Assembly (NCBI GenBank): GCA_026874595.1 | Contig: CM049313.1 | Coordinates: forward strand, 56,565,159 to 56,629,158 | Reading direction: 5' to 3' | Length of the DNA: 64,000 nucleotides | From: Sipunculus nudus | Lineage: Eukaryota; Annelida; Sipuncula; Golfingiida; Sipunculidae | Shown: one piece after another, positions 61,201 to 64,000 of the stretch | How positions within the stretch are numbered: position 1 is the first letter of the stretch | Layout of the letters: each line of letters begins with the position of its first letter | Notes under the pieces: model-generated | The model's database searches: none | What the model saw: only the letters and a program-made list of their open reading frames with translations | Told to the model about the DNA's origin: nothing | Program-made: the position numbers and the translations under genes

Positions 61201-62130
61201 ATCCGGCGAGAGATCAAACAGAACACTGCTCACTCCCAGTCCATAGACCCGAAGGTCGATGAGTGCTTCCAGAAGAGGGTCAACAGTATAGTCAGGAAGG
61301 ACAAAAATGGCTGCGACAGTAACGGCAATCTGAGGGGCAGTCCATGTGAGTAGTCCTTACTTTGTTTATCAGAATGTACACAAGGACAAATTGAAGAAAC
61401 AAGGGAGGAATAAACTCAAATAACTTCGTATTTTATGCAGTTTTTTTTAAAGAATATACAAAATTGTTTGCATCAAGCTGTGTAAATAGCTTGTATGAAT
61501 CTGCATAAAACTCATAAATTTGTTATCATGGTGCAGGCGAAAGGACAGACTACTGGGATTATTACATGTGAATTAAATGGATAGGCCATTTGAATTATCA
61601 TTCCATGTAGAGAAATGATGAAGTGGCATCTCCATTATATTAGATGGGGAGGGGAGAGATGTTGCCATTGAACATGGTCACTACACAGATATATTCCGTT
61701 CAATATAAATACCATTATGGTACTATTTTGCTCTGTGCCACAATTTTTATGATCACTTTGAGCAAAGATTATCTGAGGAGCATTTCTTTAAGCAATATAA
61801 ATTGTTTGTTGTTTTAATGGTCACTCTCTGTGTAAATTTCTTCTCTTTAACAAGCATGGGGTCCCTTTTAAAAAAACCTACATTGATTAGATGGTTTACA
61901 GTCTTTTATTTATATTATTTTTCCTCTTTGCCATAACATGTCAGAAAAAAAGAAAATAAAAAAAGATAAAGATAAGTTAATTGCATTAAATTTGCTTTTT
62001 ACTGACCTGTGTAGGTCATATTTGTATAATTTTGCTTTTTAATCAGTGATTTAGGTGTAGTCATACATAAGTGACTAATTTGGTGTAATTGCCTTCTTCG
62101 CAGCTCAAGGCGTCCAGGACAAAGCACCAT
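7583..62130 (+). CDS. DENND4: DENND4/Crag-family Rab GEF gene, 5' part (21 exons plus a candidate 22nd), joined CDS
   Basis: The joined exons encode about 1043 residues matching the DENND4 family across their length. Known family role: the tripartite DENN module exchanges GDP for GTP on Rab10 (and Rab11 for fly Crag) in polarised secretion. Order seen: MABP region about residues 40-200 (exons 1-4), uDENN about 195-370 (exons 4-6), cDENN about 385-520 (exons 8-11), dDENN about 525-645 (exons 11-13), PPR-like helices about 765-840 (exons 18-19), then a Ser/Asn-rich linker (exons 20-21). Diagnostic strings include [35 protein letters not shown] and [15 protein letters not shown]. Every junction keeps the frame, with GT-AG introns except intron 12 (GC-AG). 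Vertebrate members have about 1,500-1,900 residues, so the gene runs off the right edge. Paralogue A/B/C cannot be assigned, and invertebrates usually have one. The promoter is not identified. Family assignment is very secure; the exon ends are hand-made. Confidence 0.95.
8412..8570. mobile_element. Short TIR element (MITE-like)
   Basis: Starts agtgaaacgtgtgttatgag and ends ataagacaggttccact, imperfect inverted repeats. Internally it repeats ggtggtct / tggtctta motifs in both orientations. About 160 bp in intron 1, no coding potential. Confidence 0.5.
8577..8636. repeat. Microsatellite (AAT)n
   Basis: Interrupted taa/aat trinucleotide tract directly after the short TIR element. Confidence 0.8.
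9216..9685. mobile_element. TIR element family E, copy 1 (cgcgaa-rich MITE)
   Basis: Left end atattgtggttggcttcata, right end gaaccaaaaaggcaaccaca gtat: imperfect TIRs of the form ATACTGTGGTTG-CTT. Subterminal stretches are rich in attcgcga and its complement. A second copy lies at 36809-38698, and the alignment of the two defines the ends. About 470 bp, no transposase. Confidence 0.75.
9686..12276. other. Intron 1 segment without a recognised feature
   Basis: AT-rich intronic sequence. An (AAT)n-like tract with both strand senses lies at 11815-11890, and a g-run at 12170-12180. No gene or named element seen. Confidence 0.5.
12277..15651 (+). mobile_element. Family A tandem-core (Helentron/HINE-like) element A1, interrupted
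   Basis: The 5' end ttttagctcagctgactg forms a near-palindrome with gtcatctgagct, followed by a (GTCC)n tract. The core has about six units of 334-349 bp; the phrase ctgcagactgg recurs at 12606, 12945, 13281, 13619, 13968 and 14302. The 3' end at 15620-15651 is cagctgagcgtcatgaccca then tgggtcacttgtt, with a TGACCCATGGGTCA hairpin. Terminal AGCTCAGCTGAC and GTCAGCTGAGC are inverted, like Helentron subterminal repeats. The last unit is split by element B1 (14332-15469). No protein is coded. Confidence 0.75.
14332..15469 (+). mobile_element. Family B tandem-core element B1, nested in A1
   Basis: Begins gtatccgccaaaacaaagtt, followed by the complementary ttttgcagatactatg and a ccaccgcggcggcg stretch. 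The core holds diverged units with the phrase ggaaccgtttgaccgat. Ends gcagatacattgtcggttac then gcgtattctagt. Joining the flanks restores the interrupted A1 unit (cacctgtattttt plus ttaaaagtttac up to ctctatttttgag). More diverged than B2. Confidence 0.78.
15652..17739. other. Intron 1 segment without a recognised feature
   Basis: Opens with a short (AAT)n tract (15652-15690), then AT-rich intronic sequence. ORFs here are under 80 codons and show nothing recognisable. Confidence 0.5.
17740..18035 (+). mobile_element. tRNA-derived SINE (candidate)
   Basis: The head resembles a tRNA: tggctcagtgctagaggg fits a pol III A box, and gagtttgtatctc about 40 bp on is a degenerate B box. A roughly 230-bp body follows (gtgcctccttagggggttcc, cacccaggacccgcaggtg) and ends near caaaataaaaatgat. 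It will not fold as an intact tRNA, so it is not called a tRNA gene. Both ends are approximate. Confidence 0.55.
18282..18995 (+). mobile_element. Family D tandem-core element D1
   Basis: Starts ttatcccctcgcaaagaagt followed by tgcgaaagg (short hairpin) and a tccttctgtccgtcc tract. The core has four units of about 143 bp, marked by catatggcttacccaccca (cata at 18417, 18559, 18704, 18846), each with a ggggtcaaaggtca-type phrase. The 3' end is atgctccactttgcagtgcc then cttgt. The end matches D2, which supports the boundaries. Confidence 0.68.
19073..19370 (+). mobile_element. Family D element D2 (short copy)
   Basis: Begins ttatcccctcataacaaatt and ends gaggggatgctccgctttgg then ggtgccccagtttt. 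ATCCCCTC near the start and GAGGGGAT near the end form the subterminal inverted repeat. Only about one core unit remains, with a c-run at 19275-19285. Confidence 0.65.
19860..20560. promoter_or_regulatory. Putative internal promoter or enhancer island in intron 1
   Basis: This 0.7-kb stretch is visibly richer in G, C and CpG than the surrounding intron and free of the repeat families. It has CCAAT boxes on both strands (agccaatcagatgcc near 20007; gattggctccg near 20391; tgattggaca near 20443), a GC box (ggctccgcccattg near 20050) and an aataaataaa stretch. It could start a shorter DENND4 transcript joining exon 2, or a non-coding RNA. No start site can be proven from sequence. Confidence 0.3.
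20759..20914 (+). mobile_element. Family A element A2 (minimal, about 155 bp)
   Basis: Both family A ends are present: tttagctcagctgacagagc at the left and aagctgagcctcatgaccca then tgggtcacatgtt at the right, with less than half a core unit (acaaatcataacaattggacctagaa). It abuts element C1 with no spacer. Confidence 0.72.
20915..21887 (+). mobile_element. Family C tandem-core element C1
   Basis: Starts attgtatccccagacaaagt and its inverted partner cgggggatactatg, then ccgccgccgctgctgc. The core has two units (gtggcgccacctattattct at 21245; diverged at 21570). Near the end come an oligo(G) run (21823-21834), gtctggggatactatgg, a hairpin ggcacctgcgatgc and aagaaatatctagt. Inserted directly after A2. 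Confidence 0.75.
21888..25158. other. Intron 1, distal part
   Basis: AT-rich intron ending in the exon 2 acceptor (tttttcag at 25151-25158). A CCAAT box occurs near 23629 (cagccaatcagatgggg). Around 24475-24575 is a probable decayed end of TIR family E (complement reads tgtggttgg then tctcgcaag). Nothing else recognised. Confidence 0.5.
24475..24575 (-). mobile_element. Family E TIR element, decayed end
   Basis: The complement of ttgcgagaaaaaaaaaacca accacagtg matches the family E terminus (tgtggttgg...ttcgcgag...gaaatttcgcga) loosely. The other end could not be placed. Confidence 0.35.
25159..25348 (+). CDS. DENND4: DENND4 exon 2 (MABP region)
   Basis: Acceptor tttttcag, donor aag|gtgaga, phase 2 to 0, residues 100-163. 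It encodes [13 protein letters not shown] and [11 protein letters not shown], hallmarks of the MABP fold that precedes uDENN in DENND4 proteins; MABP domains are thought to mediate membrane association. It joins exon 1 through a split Gly codon. Intron 2 downstream is 10.4 kb. Confidence 0.93.
25410..25795. mobile_element. Possible MITE in intron 2
   Basis: cttgcacacacaaaatggtt at the left and caaaatggttttaaagcatt then tttgctgtgtgaaag at the right hint at terminal or subterminal repeats, with ctttcacacgacac in the middle. Boundaries are uncertain and no target duplication was seen. Confidence 0.3.
26677..26864. mobile_element. TA-flanked MITE of 188 bp
   Basis: Left TIR tacagtgaaacctcattgtg, right TIR acacaatgaggtttccctgt a: near-perfect inverted repeats of about 20 bp bounded by TA. 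This form (CAGTGAAACCTC) is typical of non-autonomous Tc1/mariner- or pogo-type elements. No coding capacity. Confidence 0.8.
26985..28605 (+). mobile_element. Family C tandem-core element C2
   Basis: Starts tgtatcgccagacatagtct then ggagatactatgg and gccgccgcccccgccgc. Four core units of 322-337 bp are marked by (c)ggtggcgccacctgttattc at about 27314, 27640, 27963 and 28300 (last one mutated). Ends with an oligo(G) run (28542-28554), gtctggcgatactatgg, hairpin ggcacctgtggtgcc, aagaaatatctagt. The best-preserved C copy. Confidence 0.82.
28689..28711. other. Perfect short hairpin
   Basis: gcttgtttg and caaacaagc form a perfect 9-bp stem around the 5-nt loop ttatt, shortly after element C2. 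Function unknown. Confidence 0.6.
28960..29420. promoter_or_regulatory. Putative internal promoter or enhancer island in intron 2
   Basis: Non-repetitive stretch with a CRE-like ttacgtca (near 29003), gagtgggcgcagccgattgg (GC-type box beside an inverted CCAAT box, near 29301) and ctccgcctccggc (near 29335), followed by a pyrimidine/GC-rich segment. Elements and spacing resemble a metazoan proximal promoter. An initiation site near 29350-29400 is inference. Confidence 0.3.
29531..29555. other. Perfect 11-bp inverted repeat
   Basis: cccagggatct and agatccctggg form a perfect stem with a 3-nt loop, just downstream of the promoter-like island. Function unknown. Confidence 0.6.
29647..29745. repeat. 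Degenerate 18-20 bp tandem repeat
   Basis: Five to six variants of taacttttcc(acc) in a row. Confidence 0.65.
30095..30205 (+). CDS. Short ORF in a GC-richer patch (very doubtful)
   Basis: ATG with good context (agcATGG) opening 37 codons, [14 protein letters not shown] onward, in a local patch richer in CpG. It could be an alternative first exon or chance; no homology recognised. Listed because composition and start context differ from the surrounding intron. Confidence 0.12.
30985..31190. other. GC-rich island of unknown origin in intron 2
   Basis: About 200 bp of high G+C (cggacggacaaaccgggaac, tgctgcccgctgccgggacc, acgggcgggcgccac) with sharp edges inside an AT-rich intron. Open in more than one frame, but no protein or RNA family recognised. 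The pacagacggacggac start recalls the gtccgtcc tracts near the 5' ends of families A and D, so it may be a repeat fragment. Confidence 0.45.
31191..35746. other. Intron 2, distal part
   Basis: AT-rich intronic sequence with no recognised element; a pyrimidine-rich (CT)n-like tract occupies about 35430-35555. Ends in the exon 3 acceptor. Confidence 0.5.
35747..35803 (+). CDS. DENND4: DENND4 exon 3 (MABP, 19-codon exon)
   Basis: A 57-nt phase 0-0 exon after acceptor ttgttttcag and before donor atg|gtaagt. It encodes [19 protein letters not shown], matching the short MABP segment with the C-x-(I/V)-(N/D)-K-x-L-N pattern in vertebrate DENND4. It is isolated between 10.4-kb and 8.4-kb introns and was recognised by homology and splice sites. 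Because it is symmetrical it could be skipped without a frameshift. Confidence 0.9.
36809..38698. mobile_element. TIR family E, copy 2, split by element B2
   Basis: Left end atatactgtggttggcttta and right end aaaaaggcaaccacagtata form the TIRs. Internal sequence parallels E1 (gcgaggcttaaatttcgcaa; agggtttcatattcatgaat). The region matching agggcagcttattcctgagg of E1 is cut by B2 (37133-38606). Without B2 it is about 415 bp, close to E1. Confidence 0.75.
37133..38606 (+). mobile_element. Family B tandem-core element B2 (280-bp units)
   Basis: Starts tgtatccgccaaaacgaagt then ttttgcggatactatg and a (CCG)n tract (37183-37202). Four units have an exact 280-bp period (tatctcggga at 37371, 37651, 37931; tacctcagga at 38211). 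The 3' end is a perfect hairpin, GTAGTCG-cttgt-CGACTAC (38576-38594), then ccgtattctagt. Ends and architecture resemble Helentron-derived HINEs. Inserted in E2. Confidence 0.82.
38699..39244. other. Intron 3 segment, nothing recognised
   Basis: AT-rich single-copy-looking sequence between E2 and A3. Confidence 0.5.
39245..39880 (+). mobile_element. Family A element A3, 5' part
   Basis: Clear family A 5' end (attagctcagctgactataa, then gtcatctgagct, then tccattgtccgtcgtccatc). Core phrase gatgtccccaagatctccta as in A4. An oligo(G) run lies at 39800-39809. No 3' end found, so the right boundary is a guess; truncated or decayed. Confidence 0.55.
39881..40959. other. Intron 3 segment, nothing recognised
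   Basis: AT-rich intron sequence between two family A elements. Confidence 0.45.
40960..44111 (+). mobile_element. Family A element A4 (long copy)
   Basis: 5' end ttagctcagctgactataag then a pure (GTCC/GTCT)n tract (41008-41082). The core has two related units about 677 bp apart (gatgtccccataatctccta at 41141 and gatgtccccaaaatctccta at 41818). A c-run lies at 42507-42517. 3' end tcagctgagcaccgtgaccc then atgggtcccttgtt at 44079-44112. The 1.5 kb before the 3' end is weakly structured, so it could be two damaged elements. Ends 43 bp before exon 4. Confidence 0.6.
44155..44397 (+). CDS. DENND4: DENND4 exon 4 (end of MABP, start of uDENN)
   Basis: Residues 183-263, 81 codons, phase 0-0; acceptor ttattatacag, donor aag|gtatta. 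It contains the repeated MABP strand DVYLCYKKS and the uDENN signature [19 protein letters not shown] followed by MGAAIESW and FSTFVLT. The acceptor lies 43 bp downstream of the 3' end of a family A repeat (40960-44111), so the branch-point region sits between repeat and exon. Confidence 0.95.
44398..45948. other. Intron 4, proximal part
   Basis: AT-rich intronic sequence without a recognised element. Confidence 0.5.
45949..46386. mobile_element. Solo arm of the foldback element
   Basis: Matches the right arm of the 1743-3938 element over about 440 bp: ttaaaatattgaaaatcttact, then the CTCGCCTAGGC palindrome mosaic, ending ttcaatctcgtctctgacat ata. No partner arm or centre is present in the intron. 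Confidence 0.82.
46971..47215 (+). CDS. DENND4: DENND4 exon 5 (uDENN)
   Basis: Residues 264-344, phase 0 to 2; acceptor cctgtttcag, donor gaaag|gtaaat. It starts [12 protein letters not shown] and ends [16 protein letters not shown], both strongly conserved in uDENN. The middle (about residues 290-310, Pro/Ser/Lys-rich) is the variable loop of the family. It joins exon 6 through a split Arg codon. Confidence 0.95.
47695..47761 (+). CDS. DENND4: DENND4 exon 6 (end of uDENN)
   Basis: A 67-nt exon after the tract ctctcttttcttctag, donor cag|gtatgt. It encodes [19 protein letters not shown], the conserved end of uDENN just before the linker to cDENN. The split codon with exon 5 gives Arg. Confidence 0.94.
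48768..48823 (+). CDS. DENND4: DENND4 exon 7 (uDENN-cDENN linker)
   Basis: A 56-nt exon encoding a poorly conserved linker ([18 protein letters not shown] plus two bases). Acceptor ggtttctttcag, donor aa|gtaagt, phase 0 to 2. The frame is compatible with both neighbours; the linker varies in the family, so confidence rests on splice signals and frame. Confidence 0.85.
50150..50294 (+). CDS. DENND4: DENND4 exon 8 (start of cDENN)
   Basis: Phase 2 to 0, residues 386-434; acceptor atgtacttgtag, donor tct|gtaagt. It contains [13 protein letters not shown] and [20 protein letters not shown], the core cDENN signature. A (TAG/TAA)n repeat starts about 40 bp after the donor. Confidence 0.95.
50333..50400. 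repeat. Microsatellite (TAG)n
   Basis: About 20 copies of gta/gca in intron 8, starting 40 bp after the exon 8 donor. Confidence 0.85.
50895..50988 (+). CDS. DENND4: DENND4 exon 9 (cDENN)
   Basis: Residues 435-465, phase 0 to 1; acceptor ctcttttcag, donor gtgg|gttagt. It encodes [20 protein letters not shown] and APTPFIVG, among the most conserved segments of all DENN proteins. Confidence 0.95.
51384..51465 (+). CDS. DENND4: DENND4 exon 10 (end of cDENN)
   Basis: Phase 1 to 2, residues 466-492; acceptor tatcacag, donor cc|gtaagt. It encodes [20 protein letters not shown], continuing directly from exon 9 (FIVG-VDSRYF), as in every DENN protein. Confidence 0.95.
51832..52012 (+). CDS. DENND4: DENND4 exon 11 (start of dDENN)
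   Basis: Phase 2 to 0, residues 493-553; acceptor gttagttgtag, donor agg|gtgagg. It encodes [20 protein letters not shown] and an acidic/Gln-rich helix ([10 protein letters not shown]). The KILPKKP string is diagnostic for DENND4. Confidence 0.93.
52361..52512. repeat. Exact 76-bp tandem duplication in intron 11
   Basis: agactgtttaattctgtatt begins copies at 52361 and 52437. The two copies are identical apart from the last base or two, so the event is recent or the assembly has a small duplication. Confidence 0.92.
52815..52956 (+). CDS. DENND4: DENND4 exon 12 (dDENN), followed by a GC donor
   Basis: Residues 554-600, phase 0 to 1; acceptor ttttggttag. It encodes [20 protein letters not shown] and SSLFDIQ. 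The donor is caag|gcaagt, a non-canonical GC site that otherwise fits consensus. The nearby GT at 52961 would shift the frame and create a stop two codons into exon 13. Confidence 0.93.
53415..53532. repeat. A/T-only trinucleotide repeat, partly self-complementary
   Basis: A run of (aat)n turns into (att)n, so the two halves can pair as a hairpin. It ends about 20 bp before the exon 13 acceptor in the GC-AG intron. Confidence 0.85.
53550..53695 (+). CDS. DENND4: DENND4 exon 13 (end of dDENN)
   Basis: Phase 1 to 0, residues 601-649; acceptor tattgtttcag, donor aag|gtgggt. It encodes [20 protein letters not shown] and [20 protein letters not shown], the conserved end of dDENN. The acceptor lies just downstream of a long A/T-only trinucleotide repeat. 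Confidence 0.95.
54270..54325 (+). CDS. DENND4: DENND4 exon 14 (acidic linker)
   Basis: A 56-nt exon, phase 0 to 2; acceptor atttttccag, donor aaag|gtaaga. It encodes a charged linker ([18 protein letters not shown]), corresponding in position to the Lys/Asp-rich linker after dDENN in vertebrates. Conservation is low; frame and splice signals support it. Confidence 0.85.
54560..54622 (+). CDS. DENND4: DENND4 exon 15 (linker)
   Basis: A 63-nt phase 2-2 exon; acceptor atggtttacag, donor acag|gtgagc. It encodes [20 protein letters not shown], matching the short hydrophobic/Pro motif (xVFIxPPEPP-like) of vertebrate DENND4. It is symmetrical, so it could be skipped in frame. Confidence 0.87.
54992..55133 (+). 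CDS. DENND4: DENND4 exon 16
   Basis: Phase 2 to 0, residues 689-736; acceptor tgttgtacttacag, donor agg|gtcagt. It encodes [12 protein letters not shown], then [16 protein letters not shown]. The M-A-(R/K)-RTKQE-(I/V)-K motif is a clear DENND4 hallmark. A long (AAT)n tract begins about 20 bp after the donor. Confidence 0.93.
55150..55390. repeat. Long (AAT/GATAAT)n tract in intron 16
   Basis: About 240 bp of aat, gataat and taata variants, 17 bp after the exon 16 donor. The Asn-rich and Ile-rich reading frames through it are artefacts. Confidence 0.88.
56179..56219 (+). CDS. DENND4: DENND4 exon 17 (41-nt exon)
   Basis: Phase 0 to 2; acceptor tatttttcttttcag, donor cctt|gtaagt. It encodes [13 protein letters not shown], equivalent to the family segment ending in P-x-x-W just before the HCYSLW motif. 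It is needed to keep the frame between exons 16 and 18. Confidence 0.87.
56495..56528 (+). mobile_element. Family A 3' end A5, at the exon 18 acceptor
   Basis: cagctgagcatcatgaccca then tgggtcacttgttt matches the 3' termini of A1, A2 and A4. Only the end is recognisable; no 5' end is present in the 318-bp intron. The element's cttgttt runs into ctttgcag, the acceptor of exon 18. Confidence 0.78.
56538..56682 (+). CDS. DENND4: DENND4 exon 18 (PPR-like region)
   Basis: Phase 2 to 0, residues 750-798. It encodes [17 protein letters not shown] and [20 protein letters not shown], the first PPR-like helical repeat; donor gag|gtaagc. The acceptor tract cttgtttctttgcag is partly supplied by the 3' end of a family A repeat (56495-56528). 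An ATG inside that repeat (56515) is in frame with the exon, but nothing shows that it is used. Confidence 0.95.
57026..57154 (+). CDS. DENND4: DENND4 exon 19 (PPR-like repeat)
   Basis: A 43-codon phase 0-0 exon; acceptor gtctggtcag, donor aag|gtaggc. It encodes [20 protein letters not shown] and [20 protein letters not shown], a textbook 35-residue PPR-type helix pair (x-P-N-A-I-T-Y-x-x), as known for DENND4. Confidence 0.95.
57193..57365. mobile_element. Short TIR-like element in intron 19 (candidate)
   Basis: ctggtctgatgaccacccct at the left and ccacaggtggtcatgttaac at the right are inverted, and tgaccac motifs repeat between. acagtgaaatctgg recalls the TIR of TA-type MITEs. Ends approximate. 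Confidence 0.45.
57618..57912 (+). CDS. DENND4: DENND4 exon 20
   Basis: Phase 0 to 1, residues 842-939; acceptor gttttttgcag, donor acag|gtaggt. It begins [20 protein letters not shown] and [15 protein letters not shown], aligning with the conserved end of the PPR region, then becomes a Ser/Asp/Glu-rich disordered linker with likely phosphorylation sites (RRLSMYS, SQRSVDS). It is followed by a repeat-laden 3.1-kb intron. Confidence 0.93.
58075..58200 (+). repeat. G-rich tracts with quadruplex potential
   Basis: Three G-rich blocks on the sense strand (58084-58100, 58127-58157, 58182-58200) with runs of 5-14 G separated by single T, in a tandem context (ggttgRgattgcc-gatatt). Confidence 0.8.
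58443..60482 (+). mobile_element. Family C element C3 with a D-type core (chimera)
   Basis: Starts ttgtatccccagacaaagtc then gggggatactat and (CCG)n, as in C1/C2; one and a half C units follow (GGTGGCGCCACC at about 58781). From about 59020 the core changes to alternating subunits of about 144 bp (gatttcaaacttgacttgta; cttgcacatatagttcacct) that match the D1 unit. It ends in C style: oligo(G) at 60418-60430, gtctggggatactctgg, hairpin ggcacctgcagtgcc, aagaaatgtctagt. Confidence 0.8.
59117..60278 (+). promoter_or_regulatory. Array of DR1-type AGGTCA sites inside C3
   Basis: AGGTCAAAGGTCA occurs perfectly at 59117, 59261, 59407, 59688, 59977 and 60266; the variant AGGTCAAAGGTGA at 59542, 59831 and 60120. 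Most are followed by AGGTCA or aggccac, giving a third half-site. This is the consensus for RXR/HNF4-type receptors (established). Binding here is unproven. Confidence 0.5.
61034..61345 (+). CDS. DENND4: DENND4 exon 21 (disordered linker)
   Basis: Phase 1 to 1, residues 940-1043; acceptor aatgtttacag, donor ccat|gtgagt. It starts [12 protein letters not shown], matching the GGxSDxGYGS motif of vertebrate DENND4, then basic/Ser-rich disordered sequence ([25 protein letters not shown]). The exon is symmetrical and could be skipped in frame. Confidence 0.9.
62104..62130 (+). CDS. DENND4: DENND4 candidate 27-nt microexon 22
   Basis: Acceptor attgccttcttcgcag is strong; the donor cat|gtaaac is weaker. 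Insertion after exon 21 is phase-compatible (1-1) and adds nine residues, SQGVQDKAP. The linker is not conserved enough for homology to decide. It may be an alternatively spliced cassette or a chance pair of sites. Confidence 0.4.
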
Positions 62131-62764
62131 GTAAACATTTTATTTTATTACATCTCTTTGACTCCACACCTCTTTGTTTTAGGCTTTCTGTGTATATACA
62201 CTTTCATTTACTGGTGTGACATATTGGTGTCACGATTTTGCTTTGGGTCTTTGTGTGTCAGAATACTAAAAAGCTGAAAGAACAAGCTTCTTTGGACAGT
62301 TCGTAAGCCAGGTTTATATTATGGAATGTATTGGACAGTTCGTAAGCCAGGTTCATATTACTTTTCCATAAATAGTTCCATGATCTGTGGGACAATTTAA
62401 GACATTTTATAAATTCATTGCTGTTGATCTCTGACTGATAGGTGCCAGACTTTTCTGTCTCACCAGATCTAGGCTTTCCCTAGTCTTTAGAGAACTTCTC
62501 ATGGTTGTGCTCTAAAAAATGTGAATCACCTTGACAGTGTGTGTATTGATCTTCACCTGATTTACTGTCATGACAGTCTTTTGTATATTTTTAGATTGTC
62601 CTTGAATAAGGTTAAATTTGGAGGGAGACATTGACGACATTTCCTCTTGCATTTGATATTCTTTAGAATTCCATATCAGTGGATCACATCAGACACTTAG
62701 TATTTCCAGTACCGTTAAGCAATTTTGATGAAAGAGACTTTTCTTGTCTGAACATCGCCAGTTC

Positions 62765-62965
62765 TGGTGGACACACGTGACTTTCATATGTGAGACACTT
62801 TTGAGATTTCAATATGTTGGACATGTTTGAATCTTCCATTTTGGACACATGAGACCACGTATGATTTTAGACTTCCTCAGGTTGGACACATTTGAGACTT
62901 CATGTGTTATAAATTTGTGAGACTTCCTCATGTGGGACACTTTTGAGACCATTCCCCAAAGTTGG
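62765..62965. repeat. Degenerate tandem repeat (ggacacatttgagactt)
   Basis: Five or six diverged copies of a roughly 40-bp unit, e.g. gttggacacatttgagactt and gtgggacacttttgagacc. Confidence 0.7.
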
Positions 62966-63621
62966 AAATTTTCTGCTGTTTAATCCAGAATGTATTTTTC
63001 TACATCCAGATCTTTGTTTTATTAAGGTGATTGTATTAATAGCCATATTTCTATACATTAAATTAAGTCTAGCAATTTAGGGACCCAAAACATTTCTTTG
63101 ATTAGACAGTATTTTCTTACTTTGTTCTAATTGGAACACAAAGACCCAACTGTACCTATTATTTGTTTAATGTTAATTAATTTCACCTTGTGACCTTTGT
63201 AAATTAATTTCACTTTCATTTCTTTTGACCATTACCCACTCATGTGAACCTTAAATTAAGATTATGAACATTCTTTCTGCATTATCATCTTTACTAATAA
63301 ATATCTCAGTTATACATTTATCAACTATAAACAGCTTATATACCAGTAATATATATAACCTTTTTTATGAATGCTGTATGTAAATTATAAAATACAAATT
63401 TTATCCTTTTGTTTGTTGCAAGGTAAGGATTTCATTGCAAATTCTTTGATATTAAATTTTTTAAAATGGAAATATAAAACAATCTATATTATGATAATAC
63501 AGATACAGAACATTTATTTGTATCCATGAATCCTTTATTCTGGTAGATTCCTGGCACAGATTAGTCAGTCAAATGAAATAATTTCCACACATAACCCCTG
63601 CACCATCTCCATGTGGATATA

Positions 63622-63760
63622 TTAGTGATCATGGAAGTGATCGTGGTATTGATCATGGTAGTGATGCTGTGATCGTGCACATGTATGTGATTACTAAACT
63701 GATGGGATTCAGCACTGTTCATCAACCTGTGATCGTGAAAACTGTGATCGTGTTTTGATG
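63622..63760. repeat. Degenerate (TGATCRTGG)n minisatellite
   Basis: Repeated gtgatcatgg / tgatcgtgg variants, partly palindromic through TGATCA. Confidence 0.7.
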
Positions 63761-64000
63761 TTAGTGATGTCATGCCTTGCTGTGACCAGCAGATATATTA
63801 ACAGTATACAAAGCTTTAAAATTAAGTACCAAGAATTAAAATCAGGCTTAAAGCTCGTTTTCCATATTTACTTTTTACTTTGCCATCATGTATCAAAATT
63901 TTTCCCCTGCTTTAGGGGTAGTACATTTTAGCAGGGATAAGTTAGTTTATTTATCAGTTATTTATCAACTTTATGTAAAAGTATGAGAAGATTATGATGA

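Larger units (their letters stand above)
61346..64000. other. Intron 21 and following intron, to the window edge
   Basis: Contains the candidate microexon (62104-62130), a 39-bp tandem pair (62292-62365: ttggacagttcgtaagccag twice), degenerate repeats at 62765-62965 and 63620-63760, and AT-rich filler. No further exon could be supported. Confidence 0.5.

Overview
The window is one stretch of an AT-rich animal nuclear genome carrying the 5' half of a single large, intron-rich gene on the + strand. The predicted protein is a DENND4 / Crag family Rab guanine-nucleotide exchange factor (vertebrate DENND4A/B/C, also called C-myc promoter-binding protein; fly Crag). The introns are full of non-autonomous DNA transposons. 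The gene divergence and the repeat types (several families of Helentron/HINE-like elements with tandem-repeat cores, foldback elements, a tRNA-derived SINE) suggest a lophotrochozoan, most likely a bivalve mollusc. That identification is inference.

Gene layout: 21 coding exons were traced by hand from 7583 to 61345, plus one candidate 27-nt microexon at 62104-62130. Each junction was checked for an acceptor, a donor and reading-frame continuity. The exons give about 1043 codons, roughly 55 percent of a typical family member; the C-terminal half and 3' UTR lie beyond the right edge. The promoter and 5' UTR exon(s) were not located. The domain order is N-terminal MABP, uDENN, cDENN, dDENN, then a PPR-like helical segment and the start of a long Ser-rich linker. 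Introns 1-4 and 20 are large (2.6-17 kb) and hold nearly all the mobile elements; introns 5-19 are 0.2-1.3 kb. Intron 12 uses a GC donor.

Repeat layout: a 2.2-kb foldback element (1743-3938) with TIRs of about 0.5 kb made of nested CTCGCCTAGGCGAG palindromes lies upstream of the gene, and a solo arm of it sits in intron 4. Four families of tandem-core elements, called A-D here, are spread over introns 1, 2, 3, 17 and 20. A starts with AGCTCAGCTGAC and ends with TGACCCATGGGTCACTTGTT. B starts with GTATCCGCC and C with GTATCCCCAGAC; both end in a hairpin plus CTAGT. D starts with TTATCCCCTC. They match the plan of Helentron-derived HINE/DINE-1-like elements. There are two clear nested insertions (B inside A; B inside a TIR element), one chimera (C ends around a D-type core), and one case where a family A end forms part of an exon's splice acceptor.

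Most notable signals: (1) one 12-bp palindrome, GGTGGCGCCACC, recurs about 16 times in the cores of three otherwise different families; (2) arrays of perfect nuclear-receptor-like sites (AGGTCAAAGGTCA, AGGTCATGACCT) are carried by the C and D cores inside introns; (3) three compositionally distinct islands in introns 1 and 2 look like internal promoters or enhancers. No second protein-coding gene, rRNA gene, functional tRNA gene or CRISPR array was found.
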